Below are positions 15,306 to 23,564 of a stretch of 37,348 bases of DNA, piece after piece; position 1 is the stretch's first letter, and every line of letters starts with the position of its first letter. This stretch comes from a virus, in the IMG/VR virus record IMGVR_UViG_3300032180_000023, positions 1 through 37,348 of that record; one strand, written 5' to 3'. A program made the translations under genes and the position numbers. The notes beneath the pieces are model-generated. The model saw only the letters and a program-made list of their open reading frames with translations. It was not told where the DNA came from and searched no databases.

Positions 15306-15458
15306 TCATTTAACCTTCTTTTTCTTTTTTGCACTTCTAGCTTCACTGTAGGCTATTGCTACAGCCTGTTTTTGTGGTTTTCCGGCTTTAATTTCTCGTT
15401 TAACATTAGTCGAGAAACCCTTCCGAGTTTTTGCAGCTTTACCTTTGACTAACGGCAT
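15306..15458 (-). CDS. Small conserved phage protein (DUF6496-like)
   Basis: 50 residues: MPLVKGKAAKTRKGFSTNVK, then a REIKAGKPQKQAVAIAYSEA core and a basic tail. This pattern (P-L-V-x-G-K, I-x-A-G-K-P-x-K-Q-A-V-A-I-A) is that of a very common small phage protein of unknown function. The stop overlaps the region where the next gene starts. High confidence that the gene is real; no role can be assigned. Confidence 0.88.
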   Translation of the reverse strand: MPLVKGKAAKTRKGFSTNVKREIKAGKPQKQAVAIAYSEARSAKKKKKVK

Positions 15459-15636
15459 ATTCTTCCCTATTTGATTGTTTCCTCACAGATATGTCAAAAG
15501 GCATTTTTTTACGAAGATGCGGTAGCAGAATGGATTTGGAGATCCTCTCACCAAATCTAACCTTTTTGAGATCGTCTTCTGAAAGTTCTATTTCGAAAAA
15601 CTCATCTCTGTCATCCATATCGTAAAGTACCTTCAC
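15439..15636 (-). CDS. Small acidic hypothetical protein
   Basis: 65 residues from GTG 15636, or 59 from ATG 15618. Acidic front (MDDRDEFFEIELSEDDLKKV), basic rear. GAAGG lies between the two possible starts and favours the ATG, although with long spacing. Its 3' end overlaps the next gene by 20 bases. First gene of the minus-strand microprotein operon that runs against the surrounding late genes. No family recognised. Confidence 0.65.
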   Translation of the reverse strand: MKVLYDMDDRDEFFEIELSEDDLKKVRFGERISKSILLPHLRKKMPFDISVRKQSNREEYAVSQR

Positions 15637-15770
15637 ATATCACCATGAGCAGTGTTTCTCTCTGCATATGTGGAAAGTAATTTTTTATGCAAGGGGAATG
15701 TAAAACTGTTTGACATGTAGTGACTAAAATTTGTCGTTTACATATCGTGAGGAAAAAAGATGAGGTTAAC
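15637..15770. promoter_or_regulatory. Divergent intergenic region with a palindromic site
   Basis: 134 bp between the minus-strand operon and the ejection genes must hold promoters for one or both directions. I see no convincing -10/-35 pair. It holds the 8-1-8 near-palindrome TGTAAAAC-T-GTTTGACA (15699-15715), which is the kind of site a dimeric regulator binds. Near-identical copies lie at 8153, 19908 and 24393. Confidence 0.35.
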
Positions 15771-16385
15771 ATGGCAGTATTCAAACACAGTATTTTTGGT
15801 TTGTTTGGTAAAGGCACGAAACTTTCACGAGAATTAGACAAATTCTTCAAGTCTAAACCAGACGAATTGAAACAGTTAGATATGCTTAATCCTCGGCAAC
15901 AAAGTCTTCTCAGACAACTTATGAGACAGATTCAAGGCGGTGATACTGGTATAAATGAAGACCTCTATCAAGGTGGTTCAGATTATCTTCAAGATATGCT
16001 TGGAGGAACTTCCGAAGATTATCAGCGTTTTGAAGCGCCATATTTGAGACAGTTTAGAGAGCAAACCATTCCTCAACTAGCTGAACAATTTGGTGGTATA
16101 GGCGCACAAGGCTCATCCGCTTTCCAACAAGCTCTAGGAAGTTCAGCAGCTGATCTGCAAGAACGTTTGGCATCATTAAAAGCAGGATTGCGTTCACAAG
16201 CTGCTGGACAGGCATATAACTATGCTCAATTACCCGCAGAATACCGCTTAAGGCAACAGCAAACAGCTCTCGGTACACAACCATTTGGTTATCAAAATAT
16301 ACAAGGAAGACCTTCTTATGCAAGTCAAGCGATTGCACCCGCAGTGAAAGGAGCAACAGCATACTTTACAGGAGGCGCGGCTTAA
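15771..16385 (+). CDS. Internal virion / ejection-type protein
   Basis: 204 residues. ATG 15771 is chosen for the TGAGG 6 nt upstream; an in-frame start at 15720 has no such site. The middle (YLRQFREQTIPQLAEQFGG followed by GAQGSSAFQQALGSSAADLQ, about residues 103-143) is a motif I recognise from uncharacterised phage structural proteins that lie beside ejection proteins. Low charge and Gln/Ala-rich. Followed after 1 base by the 16387 gene. Likely packaged in the head and ejected with DNA, by position and composition. Confidence 0.8.
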   Translation: MAVFKHSIFGLFGKGTKLSRELDKFFKSKPDELKQLDMLNPRQQSLLRQLMRQIQGGDTGINEDLYQGGSDYLQDMLGGTSEDYQRFEAPYLRQFREQTIPQLAEQFGGIGAQGSSAFQQALGSSAADLQERLASLKAGLRSQAAGQAYNYAQLPAEYRLRQQQTALGTQPFGYQNIQGRPSYASQAIAPAVKGATAYFTGGAA

Positions 16386-16386
16386 A

Positions 16387-17742
16387 ATGGCATTCTTTAT
16401 AAATACCAAACCAGGAAAATATGGTACTGAAAACATAGCCTCAGCATTAGGTGAGGGCATTCAAGCTGGTTTGAGCGCTAGATTGCAAACTCATCTTGAA
16501 GAACAGCGGGAACAGAAAAAAGCTCAACGAGCTAAAGAATTATGGAAGCCTCAAGCCAAAGCATTGGCAAAGATGCAAGGGAAGCCAGAATTAGGTCAAT
16601 TCTATGAAGAAATGGGTCCCGATCTCACGGGCTTTGTTTTGAAGGAATATGGCTCTGATTACCTTGCAAACGCTCTCTCAGGACAGTTTGGTGGACAAGA
16701 ATCATCACCTCAAGGACAGTTTCAACAAGGACAATTTCCTGAAGATATTGGTCCACAGCAAATGATGATGCAACCAGAAGGAGTTTTGGCAAGTAGACAT
16801 CCTGAATTAATGCAAACGCCTCCTGGTGCATTGAATGTGCCTCAGGAATCAATGACAACAAGGCAACCTCAGCAACAAGTTCCTCAGAATCAGATACAGG
16901 GGGAAAAATTACAGCAGCTTCCAAAACAAGCACCACGAAAGGCATTAAAAGATTTGACTCTTCAGGAATTCGCTGAAATGCATCGTAATGCCCCTAAGTC
17001 ACAACAAGAAAAACTAATGCGGCAATATAATGAGGAAAGAAAAATTGCATTAGGCGAGAGAAAAGAAGAAAGAAGAACACAAGAACGCATCGAAGATAAG
17101 AAACAGGAAAAATTTGATAAAGCATACAAATCTAATGAAGATTTCATAAATGACACAACAGCCTCATATAGATCATTTGAAACTGATATGAAACCTCGTC
17201 TATTACAAATGAGAAACATTAAAGACGAAGATTTAGTAAGTCCTACATCAGCTGTTTTTCTGGAGAAATTAGGAATACCTCTTGGGGCGTTAGAAGATCC
17301 ATCAAGTGAAGTATATAACAAATTGAGTCAAGATTTGCTTAAAGGTCTACCTGAAACATATGGTAATAGAATTCTGAAGGTTGAAGTAGATAACTTCCTA
17401 AAAACTATTCCTACTTTAATGAATAGTGCAAATGGTCGTCGAATGATCACGAGTAATTTACTTAAACTAGGTGAGATGAAGGAAGTATACTATAATTCAA
17501 TGCGTCAGGCACAACAGAAAGCAATTGATTCCAATGAATTTCCACTTGATTTTCAACAGAAAGTTTTTGATCAGGTTAAACCGCAAATTGATCGGATTAA
17601 TAATGAATTTGTTAAACTTTCTGATATCAAAGAAGTACCGAATGGGACTATTCCTTTCTTCGATCCCAATGGAAGTGTGGTCTTTGTTCCTAAAGATCAT
17701 GCTCAATGGGCGCAAGAGAATGGAGGACGCCGTATATGGTAG
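16387..17742 (+). CDS. Internal virion / ejection protein, Q-rich
   Basis: 451 residues. N-terminal amphipathic region (IASALGEGIQAGLSARLQTH), a Gln/Pro/Met-rich low-complexity stretch at about 108-180, a charged coiled coil near 190-250 (KIALGERKEERRTQERIEDK), and a helical C-terminal domain. Such layouts are usual for podovirus proteins ejected into the host envelope ahead of DNA. No enzyme motif seen. Its last 7 bases overlap the next start. Confidence 0.78.
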   Translation: MAFFINTKPGKYGTENIASALGEGIQAGLSARLQTHLEEQREQKKAQRAKELWKPQAKALAKMQGKPELGQFYEEMGPDLTGFVLKEYGSDYLANALSGQFGGQESSPQGQFQQGQFPEDIGPQQMMMQPEGVLASRHPELMQTPPGALNVPQESMTTRQPQQQVPQNQIQGEKLQQLPKQAPRKALKDLTLQEFAEMHRNAPKSQQEKLMRQYNEERKIALGERKEERRTQERIEDKKQEKFDKAYKSNEDFINDTTASYRSFETDMKPRLLQMRNIKDEDLVSPTSAVFLEKLGIPLGALEDPSSEVYNKLSQDLLKGLPETYGNRILKVEVDNFLKTIPTLMNSANGRRMITSNLLKLGEMKEVYYNSMRQAQQKAIDSNEFPLDFQQKVFDQVKPQIDRINNEFVKLSDIKEVPNGTIPFFDPNGSVVFVPKDHAQWAQENGGRRIW

Positions 17743-19259
17743 CGCCAGATTGGAATAGCTTTCAGCGTCCACAGCAACAACAAAATAATGTCCAAATTGG
17801 TAATCAGATAGAACAGAATTTGTCACACGAAGACCAACAAGAAATCCATGGTCAGGTCGTAGATGAAATGAAGCCAGAAGGAAAGCAGCCTCAATGGGGA
17901 GATTTTTTGAGCCCTATGACTTTCCAAGGCAATGTAGATCCGACTGCTGATAAAGATTTAATGGATTATTCTTTAAGAAATGCTACTGCAAACGCTTCGA
18001 GAATAGGTGAACAAGTCGCAGGAAAACTAGGTAATACTGAAAGATTTGCGAAAGATATATTATCAAACTATCCATTAGCCGGTGGGCCGATTTCTTGGGC
18101 AATTTCAGAACTCATGGGTCCTGAAACTTGGCAAAAATATATAAAAGCAGATGAACAAATGCTTCCGACATCAGAAAATTTAGAAGAATTTTCACATAAA
18201 ATCACTGGTGGTTATACAAAACCTAAAACACCAGGAGAAGCTAAATTCCAAGAATTTTCAAAGGATGTTGGATCACTCATTGGACATAAAACACCTATGA
18301 CTCATCGTAATCCTCTGGTGCAGAAGGCTATAAATAAAGTTCTAGTTCCAGCAGCTGCGAACGTAACTAAAAACGTAGTTGAAGATCTAGGGTTTGGTAA
18401 AGATAAAGCCAATATGATAAAGCAAGCTGTATGGATTCCAATGAGTTTATTATCTAATGTAAATGCTCCAAAGTATGCCTCTGAACTTATGAATAAAGGC
18501 AGGAATGGACTTCCAGCAAATTTAAGTGCTGATACTCAAAGATTCACACATAGATTAGATCAAATAGAGGCTACATTATCAAATGCTGATCCTAGAACTG
18601 CCTTGGCGAGATCAACTCTAAATAATCTTCGTAAAGATATTGCAAATGGTCAATTAGATTCAAGATCGATGATGAATGCTTACGACGGAGTTAATGCAGC
18701 CAAACGTGACGCTGGACTTTTTTCTATGAAAAAATCTGATCAAAAATTTGCCAGAGGGGCCATAAATCGGGTTTTAGGTGCTGTACGTGATGAGATTGTT
18801 GATATGGGAGTCAATCATCCTGAAGCAATATCGAATTGGCAAAATGGACTAGGAGCATGGTCTGCAATACATGAAAGCAATGCAATATCAAATTATGTAG
18901 AGTCTCTAGCTAAAGGACCATATGCAAAAGTGTTGACAGGCCCAGCTTTAGCATTATTTGGTGGCAGTGGTTATGGACTTGCTCAATTACCTGCATTTGC
19001 ATCTTTAGGTGGTACAGCCGCTACATCGGGATTGTATCAATCCGGAAAAGTAATTAACCGTATGTGGAATAGTCCTGTGTTAGCTAAATATTATTGGAAT
19101 GCAATAGGAGCAGCTATGAATGAAAACGCACAGGCATTCATTACAAACTATAACAAATTGAATAAAGGACTTGAAAAATTATCGGTTATGGAGCCTAGTA
19201 ATAAATCGGAGAAAAAACAGGCCGTACAAAAAGCAGAATACGCCAATACTCATTTATAA
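17736..19259 (+). CDS. Internal virion / ejection protein with membrane segment
   Basis: 507 residues from ATG 17736, which has GGAGG 8 nt upstream and overlaps the preceding stop. Q-rich N-terminus, long helical body, and a hydrophobic Gly/Ala/Leu stretch near residues 400-435 (GPALALFGGSGYGLAQLPAF) that could insert in a membrane, followed by a helical tail. This fits a protein that helps form the trans-envelope DNA channel, as P22 gp16/gp20 do. Assignment is by architecture and order, not by a specific family match. Confidence 0.78.
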   Translation: MVAPDWNSFQRPQQQQNNVQIGNQIEQNLSHEDQQEIHGQVVDEMKPEGKQPQWGDFLSPMTFQGNVDPTADKDLMDYSLRNATANASRIGEQVAGKLGNTERFAKDILSNYPLAGGPISWAISELMGPETWQKYIKADEQMLPTSENLEEFSHKITGGYTKPKTPGEAKFQEFSKDVGSLIGHKTPMTHRNPLVQKAINKVLVPAAANVTKNVVEDLGFGKDKANMIKQAVWIPMSLLSNVNAPKYASELMNKGRNGLPANLSADTQRFTHRLDQIEATLSNADPRTALARSTLNNLRKDIANGQLDSRSMMNAYDGVNAAKRDAGLFSMKKSDQKFARGAINRVLGAVRDEIVDMGVNHPEAISNWQNGLGAWSAIHESNAISNYVESLAKGPYAKVLTGPALALFGGSGYGLAQLPAFASLGGTAATSGLYQSGKVINRMWNSPVLAKYYWNAIGAAMNENAQAFITNYNKLNKGLEKLSVMEPSNKSEKKQAVQKAEYANTHL

Positions 19260-19346
19260 TTTTCCCAGTTTGTGTTTTGCATGTGGCAAACTCCAATAAA
19301 CACCCCAGGAAAGAATAGCAACTGCAAGAATTAATGGCCAGATCAT
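19254..19346 (-). CDS. Single-pass membrane microprotein, 30 aa
   Basis: MIWPLILAVAILSWGVYWSL and a basic end PHAKHKLGKL: one transmembrane helix with a positively charged tail. AAGGAA lies 7-8 nt before ATG 19346. The start lies 1 base after the stop of the upstream membrane gene, and the end overlaps the stop of the convergent ejection gene. Could be a pinholin, a lysis regulator or a superinfection protein; the sequence does not decide. Confidence 0.65.
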   Translation of the reverse strand: MIWPLILAVAILSWGVYWSLPHAKHKLGKL

Positions 19347-19347
19347 A

Positions 19348-19539
19348 TCACTTTTCCTTTGCTTTCATTCTTTCTTCGAGAGACATCAGTCTTCCATGGA
19401 AATCACGCATTTCTCCGTAGACCATTTTGGTAAGTGCATCAATTGAATACTTGAGTTCTAAAATTTCCGACTTAGTTTCATATCTCATCCAAGAAAAAGT
19501 CCCAATAATGGCGAGTAATAAACCAAAAAATTCCCACAT
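19348..19539 (-). CDS. Membrane protein with coiled-coil tail (holin/spanin-like)
   Basis: 63 residues. One N-terminal transmembrane helix (WEFFGLLLAIIGTFSWM, residues 2-18) is followed by a charged helix (SEILELKYSIDALTKMVYGE) and a basic end MKAKEK. The layout matches many small phage inner-membrane proteins near lysis genes, including i-spanin-like and holin-associated ones. AAGGAAAATGAT precedes ATG. Member of a five-gene minus-strand cluster. Confidence 0.75.
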   Translation of the reverse strand: MWEFFGLLLAIIGTFSWMRYETKSEILELKYSIDALTKMVYGEMRDFHGRLMSLEERMKAKEK

Positions 19540-19540
19540 A

Positions 19541-19675
19541 TCATTTTCCTTTTGTAATTTGACTGAAACTATGATTGAATATCTTCACGAAAATAAATAT
19601 GAAAAATATCAATCCAATAATTTGAATCCCAATATATCCGCATACGCACCAGAAAAAATATTGTAAATACTCCAT
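19541..19675 (-). CDS. Membrane microprotein, 44 aa
   Basis: MEYLQYFFWCVCGYIGIQII followed by GLIFFIFIFVKIFNHSF and ITKGK: a long, very hydrophobic and aromatic segment that would span the membrane once or as a hairpin, with a positive C-terminus. Its ATG overlaps the stop of the upstream gene (TGATG at 19677-19673), and its stop lies just upstream of the next start. Holin-like by size and hydrophobicity; not proven. Confidence 0.7.
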   Translation of the reverse strand: MEYLQYFFWCVCGYIGIQIIGLIFFIFIFVKIFNHSFSQITKGK

Positions 19676-19971
19676 CATTTTTCTTTCTTCTTTAACCCTA
19701 CAGGTCGTCCTCGTTTCTTTTCCATATCTACCTGTTTAAACTCAATATGAGGTATAATCACATTTTCACTTTTACCCTTCAGGATTTCCTGCGTTTTACA
19801 ATTCATTATCTCAGCCTTCGCCTCTAGAATTGTAGCCCTCAATAAATCTGAGGCGGTCCTCAAACTCACCACTTCTGCCCATGCCATATTGGCATCTTTT
19901 CGGCTCGTGTAAAACAGTTTGACAAGCAGCGCGATGCCTGCCAACTCGATCAGTTGTAGTATCCAGATCAT
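19675..19971 (-). CDS. Membrane protein with AT-hook-like C-terminus
   Basis: 98 residues. N-terminal transmembrane helix (IWILQLIELAGIALLVKLFY), then a helical segment (SLRTASDLLRATILEAKAEI) and a basic end with KKRGRPVGLKKK. GRP flanked by basic residues is the core of AT-hook DNA-binding motifs, which is odd on a membrane-anchored protein. The start overlaps the stop of the upstream gene (ATGA). Could tether DNA to the membrane; alternatively the basic tail just binds phospholipid. Confidence 0.75.
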   Translation of the reverse strand: MIWILQLIELAGIALLVKLFYTSRKDANMAWAEVVSLRTASDLLRATILEAKAEIMNCKTQEILKGKSENVIIPHIEFKQVDMEKKRGRPVGLKKKEK

Positions 19972-20183
19972 GGTGTAGCTATCAGCTTCTCCTTCAGCTC
20001 TTTAAGTTCCCTAGACATCTCTAGATAAAGGAAATTCAACGCATCATATCGAGCAAATAGACCCTTTCTTACATTTCTAGTTTCTGACTCGATCATATCG
20101 ACACGGTCATTCAGAAACTCAACCTGTGTCTTATTTGCGATCACTGTAAAATCTAATGTTAGTTGTTCAGCTAAGGCAGCCAT
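19968..20183 (-). CDS. Small coiled-coil protein
   Basis: 71 residues, two helices with heptad-like spacing (LNDRVDMIESETRNVRKGLF, then YLEMSRELKELKEKLI). GGAG precedes ATG 20183 by 7 nt. It is the first gene of the membrane-protein cluster and has no signal sequence or membrane segment, so it may act from the cytoplasm on its membrane neighbours. No family recognised. Confidence 0.75.
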   Translation of the reverse strand: MAALAEQLTLDFTVIANKTQVEFLNDRVDMIESETRNVRKGLFARYDALNFLYLEMSRELKELKEKLIATP

Positions 20184-20206
20184 AATAACTCCATTTTGTT
20201 GGAACT

Positions 20207-20235
20207 AGAATATACACACCTGAATTTTTCTGCAA
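20207..20235 (-). promoter_or_regulatory. Candidate promoter of the minus-strand membrane cluster
   Basis: On the minus strand TTGCAG (20235-20230) and TATTCT (20212-20207) are separated by 17 bp, 24 bp upstream of the 20183 start. Consensus-level evidence only. The region up to 20314 must also start the fibre operon, for which I see no clear promoter. Confidence 0.45.
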
Positions 20236-20314
20236 CAAGAAAAGAAAAATCCATCATCAACAGTACTTCATGTGGTATGAACAAATTTGAAACTTAACAT
20301 GGAGTAGGTTACCT

Positions 20315-22672
20315 ATGGTAAAACCACAAGCTGAGAGCCTATATGGCTTTCCACAGCCCACACAAAGCAACTTGGTTCCACCAATTATTGCAAAAAGAAA
20401 CCCAGCTACAACTGATACTGGATATCCTCTAGCTACAGTCTGGATCAACAAATCAGCAAGCACAGCATTCGTTCTGACCAGTGTGTCAGCTGGTTCTGCA
20501 AACTGGGCATCAACTAATGGTGGTTCGTCTAACGTCAACACGATAAACAGCCTTACACCTACTGCTGGGAACATTAATATCGTCTCTTCTTCGGCCAATC
20601 AAATTGGTCTTGTAAGCGCAGGAAGTACAATCACATTGTCAATTCCTGGTACTTTTATCGCTCCTGGTACAGTTACATCATCTGGCTTGCTAACTGCATC
20701 AACGGGCCTCGTAGTAACTACGGGAGGCGCTACAATCACTGGTGGTCTTACTATTGACTCGCTTAATATCACAGGAACTCCAATCAATATTGGTACGTCG
20801 GGTGGAGATGTAGTGACTCTTGGTAATACTTCTGGAGCAACTGAAGTCGATATCAAAGTCGGTACGGGTAACTTCACGTTGACAGGAGCTACTACTTCGA
20901 CGATGACAATTGGTACAGGCATTACCACAGGATCTGGTGGTGTTGGTATTTTAATTGGTGGAACTGCTCAGACAGGTTCTATCACCCTCGGAAGTTCTTC
21001 TGGAACTAATACAGTTGCAATAGGAGCGGGCGGTGGTGCAACCACGGTTAATATCGCCTCTGGAACTGGTGGGAACGCGGTTAATATAGCCAATGGTGCT
21101 GCTGCTAATACAGTTGTAATCGGTAACATAACAAGCTCTACAAGTATATCTGAACTTGTTGGTACAGGCAATACTGCTGATTGGAGTGTAGATGGTGTAA
21201 CTTCATCGAAATATGCTCTAGGTAAATCTACTACCACAGGGACAATAACAATTGGTGGATCAGCTCAGAGTACAGGTGTAATCACGTTAGGAAACTCGTC
21301 AGCTACGTCGACGGTTAAAATTCAAAGTGGAGCAGGGGCATCTACTTGCACCATATGTGAAGGAACAGGCGCTGCTAATACTACAAGTATTAACACAAGC
21401 AATACAGCGCAAAGCTCCACTGTCAATATCATGTCAGGCGCAATGACCGCAGGTACGCATGCTGTTAATATCTTGAATGGCAACTCTAGTGGTGGTACGG
21501 AAACATTTAACCTAGCAACCGGAACGGGCGCATATGCCCTAAACATAGGTACAGGGGCAACAGGCGTCAAGACTATTGCGATTGGTGGAACGGCTGCGAA
21601 CGTGATTACGATTGGTAACACGCAAACAGCAGGCTCTGTGGCTGTAGGAAATGCCCTAATAGGTGGAACAATAGCCCTAGGAGGCACGGCAGGAACTGGT
21701 ACGATTACGATCGGACAAGCAACAAATGCTACTGGACAGCTTGTATCTATACAAAGCGGAGCATCCATTGCAGGTAATAATTCAGTCGAGATTCTTAACG
21801 GTGCTACTCCAGCTGCAAATCAGACATTAAACATCATGACTGGTGTCGGAACCGCTGGTACATATGCTGTAAACGTGCTTACAGGTAACTCTACAGGCAC
21901 TACTCAGTCTGTTTCGATTGGTACAGGAACGGCCCGAACTGATATCACACTTGGTGGTACAGGAGCAAACGTATTTGCAATCGCCAACACTCAAACTGCT
22001 GGATCGGTTTCAATTGGTGCAGCCATGACTACAGGTACAATTAGTATCGGTGGAACTGGTTTACAAGTTGGTACTATTACCATTGGCGGTGGAACTGGTG
22101 CACAAACATTAAACTTTGGTACTGGTGGAACAGGAGTAAAAACAATCCATATTGGTGATACGGCATCCGTTGCAAACGTCATTACAATTGGTTCTCTAAC
22201 GGGTACAGCTACATTTAACTGTCCTACGTTGGTAACATTAGCTTCTGGAGCAGGTGTAGGCGTTGCTATCGATACATCTGGAGGGACTGGTGCAGCTATG
22301 ACTCTGAAGTCAACTGCGGCCACTACAGACTGCTTACAGCTAACCAATGGTGGTATATCTGTACCGGTTACTGTTCCAGGTAGCGGCGGAACTCCGATTA
22401 CAGCTAACGCACGATTTGGTCAGTGTACGTTTACTGGTATTAGCATTGCTGCGGGTGCAACAACGGCTCTAGTTATCAATAACACAATGGTGACAAGCAA
22501 TAGCCAGGTTGTTCTTTGCTCAATGTATGGTTGTACAACTGCTGCTGCAACGGTTATTCAAAGCGTAGTTCTGAGCGGTGGTGGCCATACGATAACAATC
22601 ACACTTATGAACGGTGCTGCGGTGACAACTGACACTGCAAACAAAGTTATCACTTTCTGGCTCATGAACTAA
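20315..22672 (+). CDS. Long repetitive fibre / beta-solenoid protein
   Basis: 785 residues, almost only Gly, Thr, Ser, Ala, Ile, Val and Asn. After an N-terminal cap (residues 1-95, with PQAESLYGFPQPTQSNLVPP) come dozens of imperfect repeats of the form TITIGG, ITLGNSS, VNIASG, TVNIMSG. They should build a beta-helix or triple beta-spiral. The C-terminal 100 residues (after VTVPGSGGTPI) are different and may be the tip or trimerisation domain. ATGGAGTAGG precedes the start. Tail fibre or long adhesin is the likely role. Antisense ORFs of 89-148 codons here are by-products of the repeats. Confidence 0.85.
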   Translation: MVKPQAESLYGFPQPTQSNLVPPIIAKRNPATTDTGYPLATVWINKSASTAFVLTSVSAGSANWASTNGGSSNVNTINSLTPTAGNINIVSSSANQIGLVSAGSTITLSIPGTFIAPGTVTSSGLLTASTGLVVTTGGATITGGLTIDSLNITGTPINIGTSGGDVVTLGNTSGATEVDIKVGTGNFTLTGATTSTMTIGTGITTGSGGVGILIGGTAQTGSITLGSSSGTNTVAIGAGGGATTVNIASGTGGNAVNIANGAAANTVVIGNITSSTSISELVGTGNTADWSVDGVTSSKYALGKSTTTGTITIGGSAQSTGVITLGNSSATSTVKIQSGAGASTCTICEGTGAANTTSINTSNTAQSSTVNIMSGAMTAGTHAVNILNGNSSGGTETFNLATGTGAYALNIGTGATGVKTIAIGGTAANVITIGNTQTAGSVAVGNALIGGTIALGGTAGTGTITIGQATNATGQLVSIQSGASIAGNNSVEILNGATPAANQTLNIMTGVGTAGTYAVNVLTGNSTGTTQSVSIGTGTARTDITLGGTGANVFAIANTQTAGSVSIGAAMTTGTISIGGTGLQVGTITIGGGTGAQTLNFGTGGTGVKTIHIGDTASVANVITIGSLTGTATFNCPTLVTLASGAGVGVAIDTSGGTGAAMTLKSTAATTDCLQLTNGGISVPVTVPGSGGTPITANARFGQCTFTGISIAAGATTALVINNTMVTSNSQVVLCSMYGCTTAAATVIQSVVLSGGGHTITITLMNGAAVTTDTANKVITFWLMN

Positions 22673-22690
22673 AAATCATGTTGCTACATT

Positions 22691-22720
22691 TATGTCCTCT
22701 TGGTATGGCAAGAGGACATA
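22691..22720 (+). other. Intergenic hairpin downstream of the fibre gene
   Basis: Perfect 11-bp stem TATGTCCTCTT (22691-22701) with AAGAGGACATA (22710-22720), 8-nt loop, no T run on either strand. It sits 18 bp after the fibre stop and 16 bp before the next start, so it may protect or trim the mRNA rather than end it. A factor-dependent terminator is possible. Confidence 0.55.
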
Positions 22721-22736
22721 AGAGAAGGAAAATTTT

Positions 22737-22958
22737 ATGTTGAAACAGAAAACATTGTTAGAAGTAAAACGAGATGATCGAGAGTATGTTTTAGAATGTG
22801 CTCCAGATTCACCTCTAGGGCAACTTTATGATGTTCTGAACGAAATGCGTTCCTACATCATCACACGCATTACTGATGAGCAAAAAGCTCAGCAAGAAGC
22901 GAACAAAAAAGCCGACGCTGTAATGGTAGAAGAAGCTCAGGCTATAGTGGAAGGTTAA
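22737..22958 (+). CDS. Small hypothetical protein, helical
   Basis: 73 residues: KTLLEVKRDDREYVLECAPD, SPLGQLYDVLNEMRSYI, then a charged Ala/Lys/Glu helix. The short beta-beta-alpha front followed by a helix is common in small proteins placed between fibre and accessory genes in environmental phages. AGAAGGAAAATTTT precedes ATG. The stop is 1 base from the next start. Confidence 0.82.
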   Translation: MLKQKTLLEVKRDDREYVLECAPDSPLGQLYDVLNEMRSYIITRITDEQKAQQEANKKADAVMVEEAQAIVEG

Positions 22959-22959
22959 A

Positions 22960-23331
22960 ATGGCAATCTCAATCGTAGTGCACGTTGATGCATTAAGAAG
23001 TTTGGGTTTTGCGTCTATTAGCGGTACCTATGCAACTTTAGGTACCGCTTTTGGCCATAAAACTCGCATGGTGAAAATCACAAACAACACAGATGGCGAT
23101 ATGTTCATTGGTTGGACAACAGGTTCTGTTGCTCCTGCAAGTGATGGTACTGCAGACAATCAGTTCATTCCAGCTGGGGGTTTTACACTATTTGATTTTA
23201 GTGCTAATCCTGGTTCTGAAGGGCAGTTTCCTTTCTGCTTCTGCCAGAACACACAAGCATGGGTACGACAATCTTCGGCTCCTACAAAGGGCTCTGTGTA
23301 TCTTGAATGCATTTACGGAAAGGGTGAGTAA
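22960..23331 (+). CDS. Small virion-surface beta protein
   Basis: 123 residues, predicted beta-sandwich: FGHKTRMVKITNNTDGDMFI then GWTTG and a C-terminal QSSAPTKGSVYLECIYGKGE. It resembles small structural proteins that accompany fibres and is probably on the virion; no specific family name can be given. TAATG overlap with the next gene. Confidence 0.8.
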   Translation: MAISIVVHVDALRSLGFASISGTYATLGTAFGHKTRMVKITNNTDGDMFIGWTTGSVAPASDGTADNQFIPAGGFTLFDFSANPGSEGQFPFCFCQNTQAWVRQSSAPTKGSVYLECIYGKGE

Positions 23332-23564
23332 TGTCAAACGAAGAAATTCTAAATCAGTTAGATATTTTAAAAAAGGAATTTAGTGATCTTAAAGAAGATG
23401 TCACAAAAATTCTATCGAAAGAACTTCATTCCAATGCAGAAAGAACACTTTGGGTTCACGAAATGATCGAAAGATTACATCAAGAAGATCAGAACATACG
23501 CAAAAGTGTAGTCGAGAAATTTGAGAAACTGAAAAAAACTATAAGCGAAATCATAGGTGAATAA
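23331..23564 (+). CDS. Coiled-coil protein, 77 aa
   Basis: 77 residues with heptads over most of the length (LNQLDILKKEFSDLKEDVTK, then VHEMIERLHQEDQNI and KFEKLKKTISEII). Starts in the previous stop and ends in the next start. It precedes the first MSQAGIAS protein, as a longer coiled-coil gene precedes the second, so it may be the stalk or chaperone of that protein. Confidence 0.82.
   Translation: MSNEEILNQLDILKKEFSDLKEDVTKILSKELHSNAERTLWVHEMIERLHQEDQNIRKSVVEKFEKLKKTISEIIGE

Noticed and set aside
20599-22347. Antisense ORFs of 89-148 codons on the minus strand over the fibre gene
   Set aside because: They mirror the biased codons of the Gly/Thr repeats, give Pro/Val/Ala-rich nonsense and have no ribosome sites.
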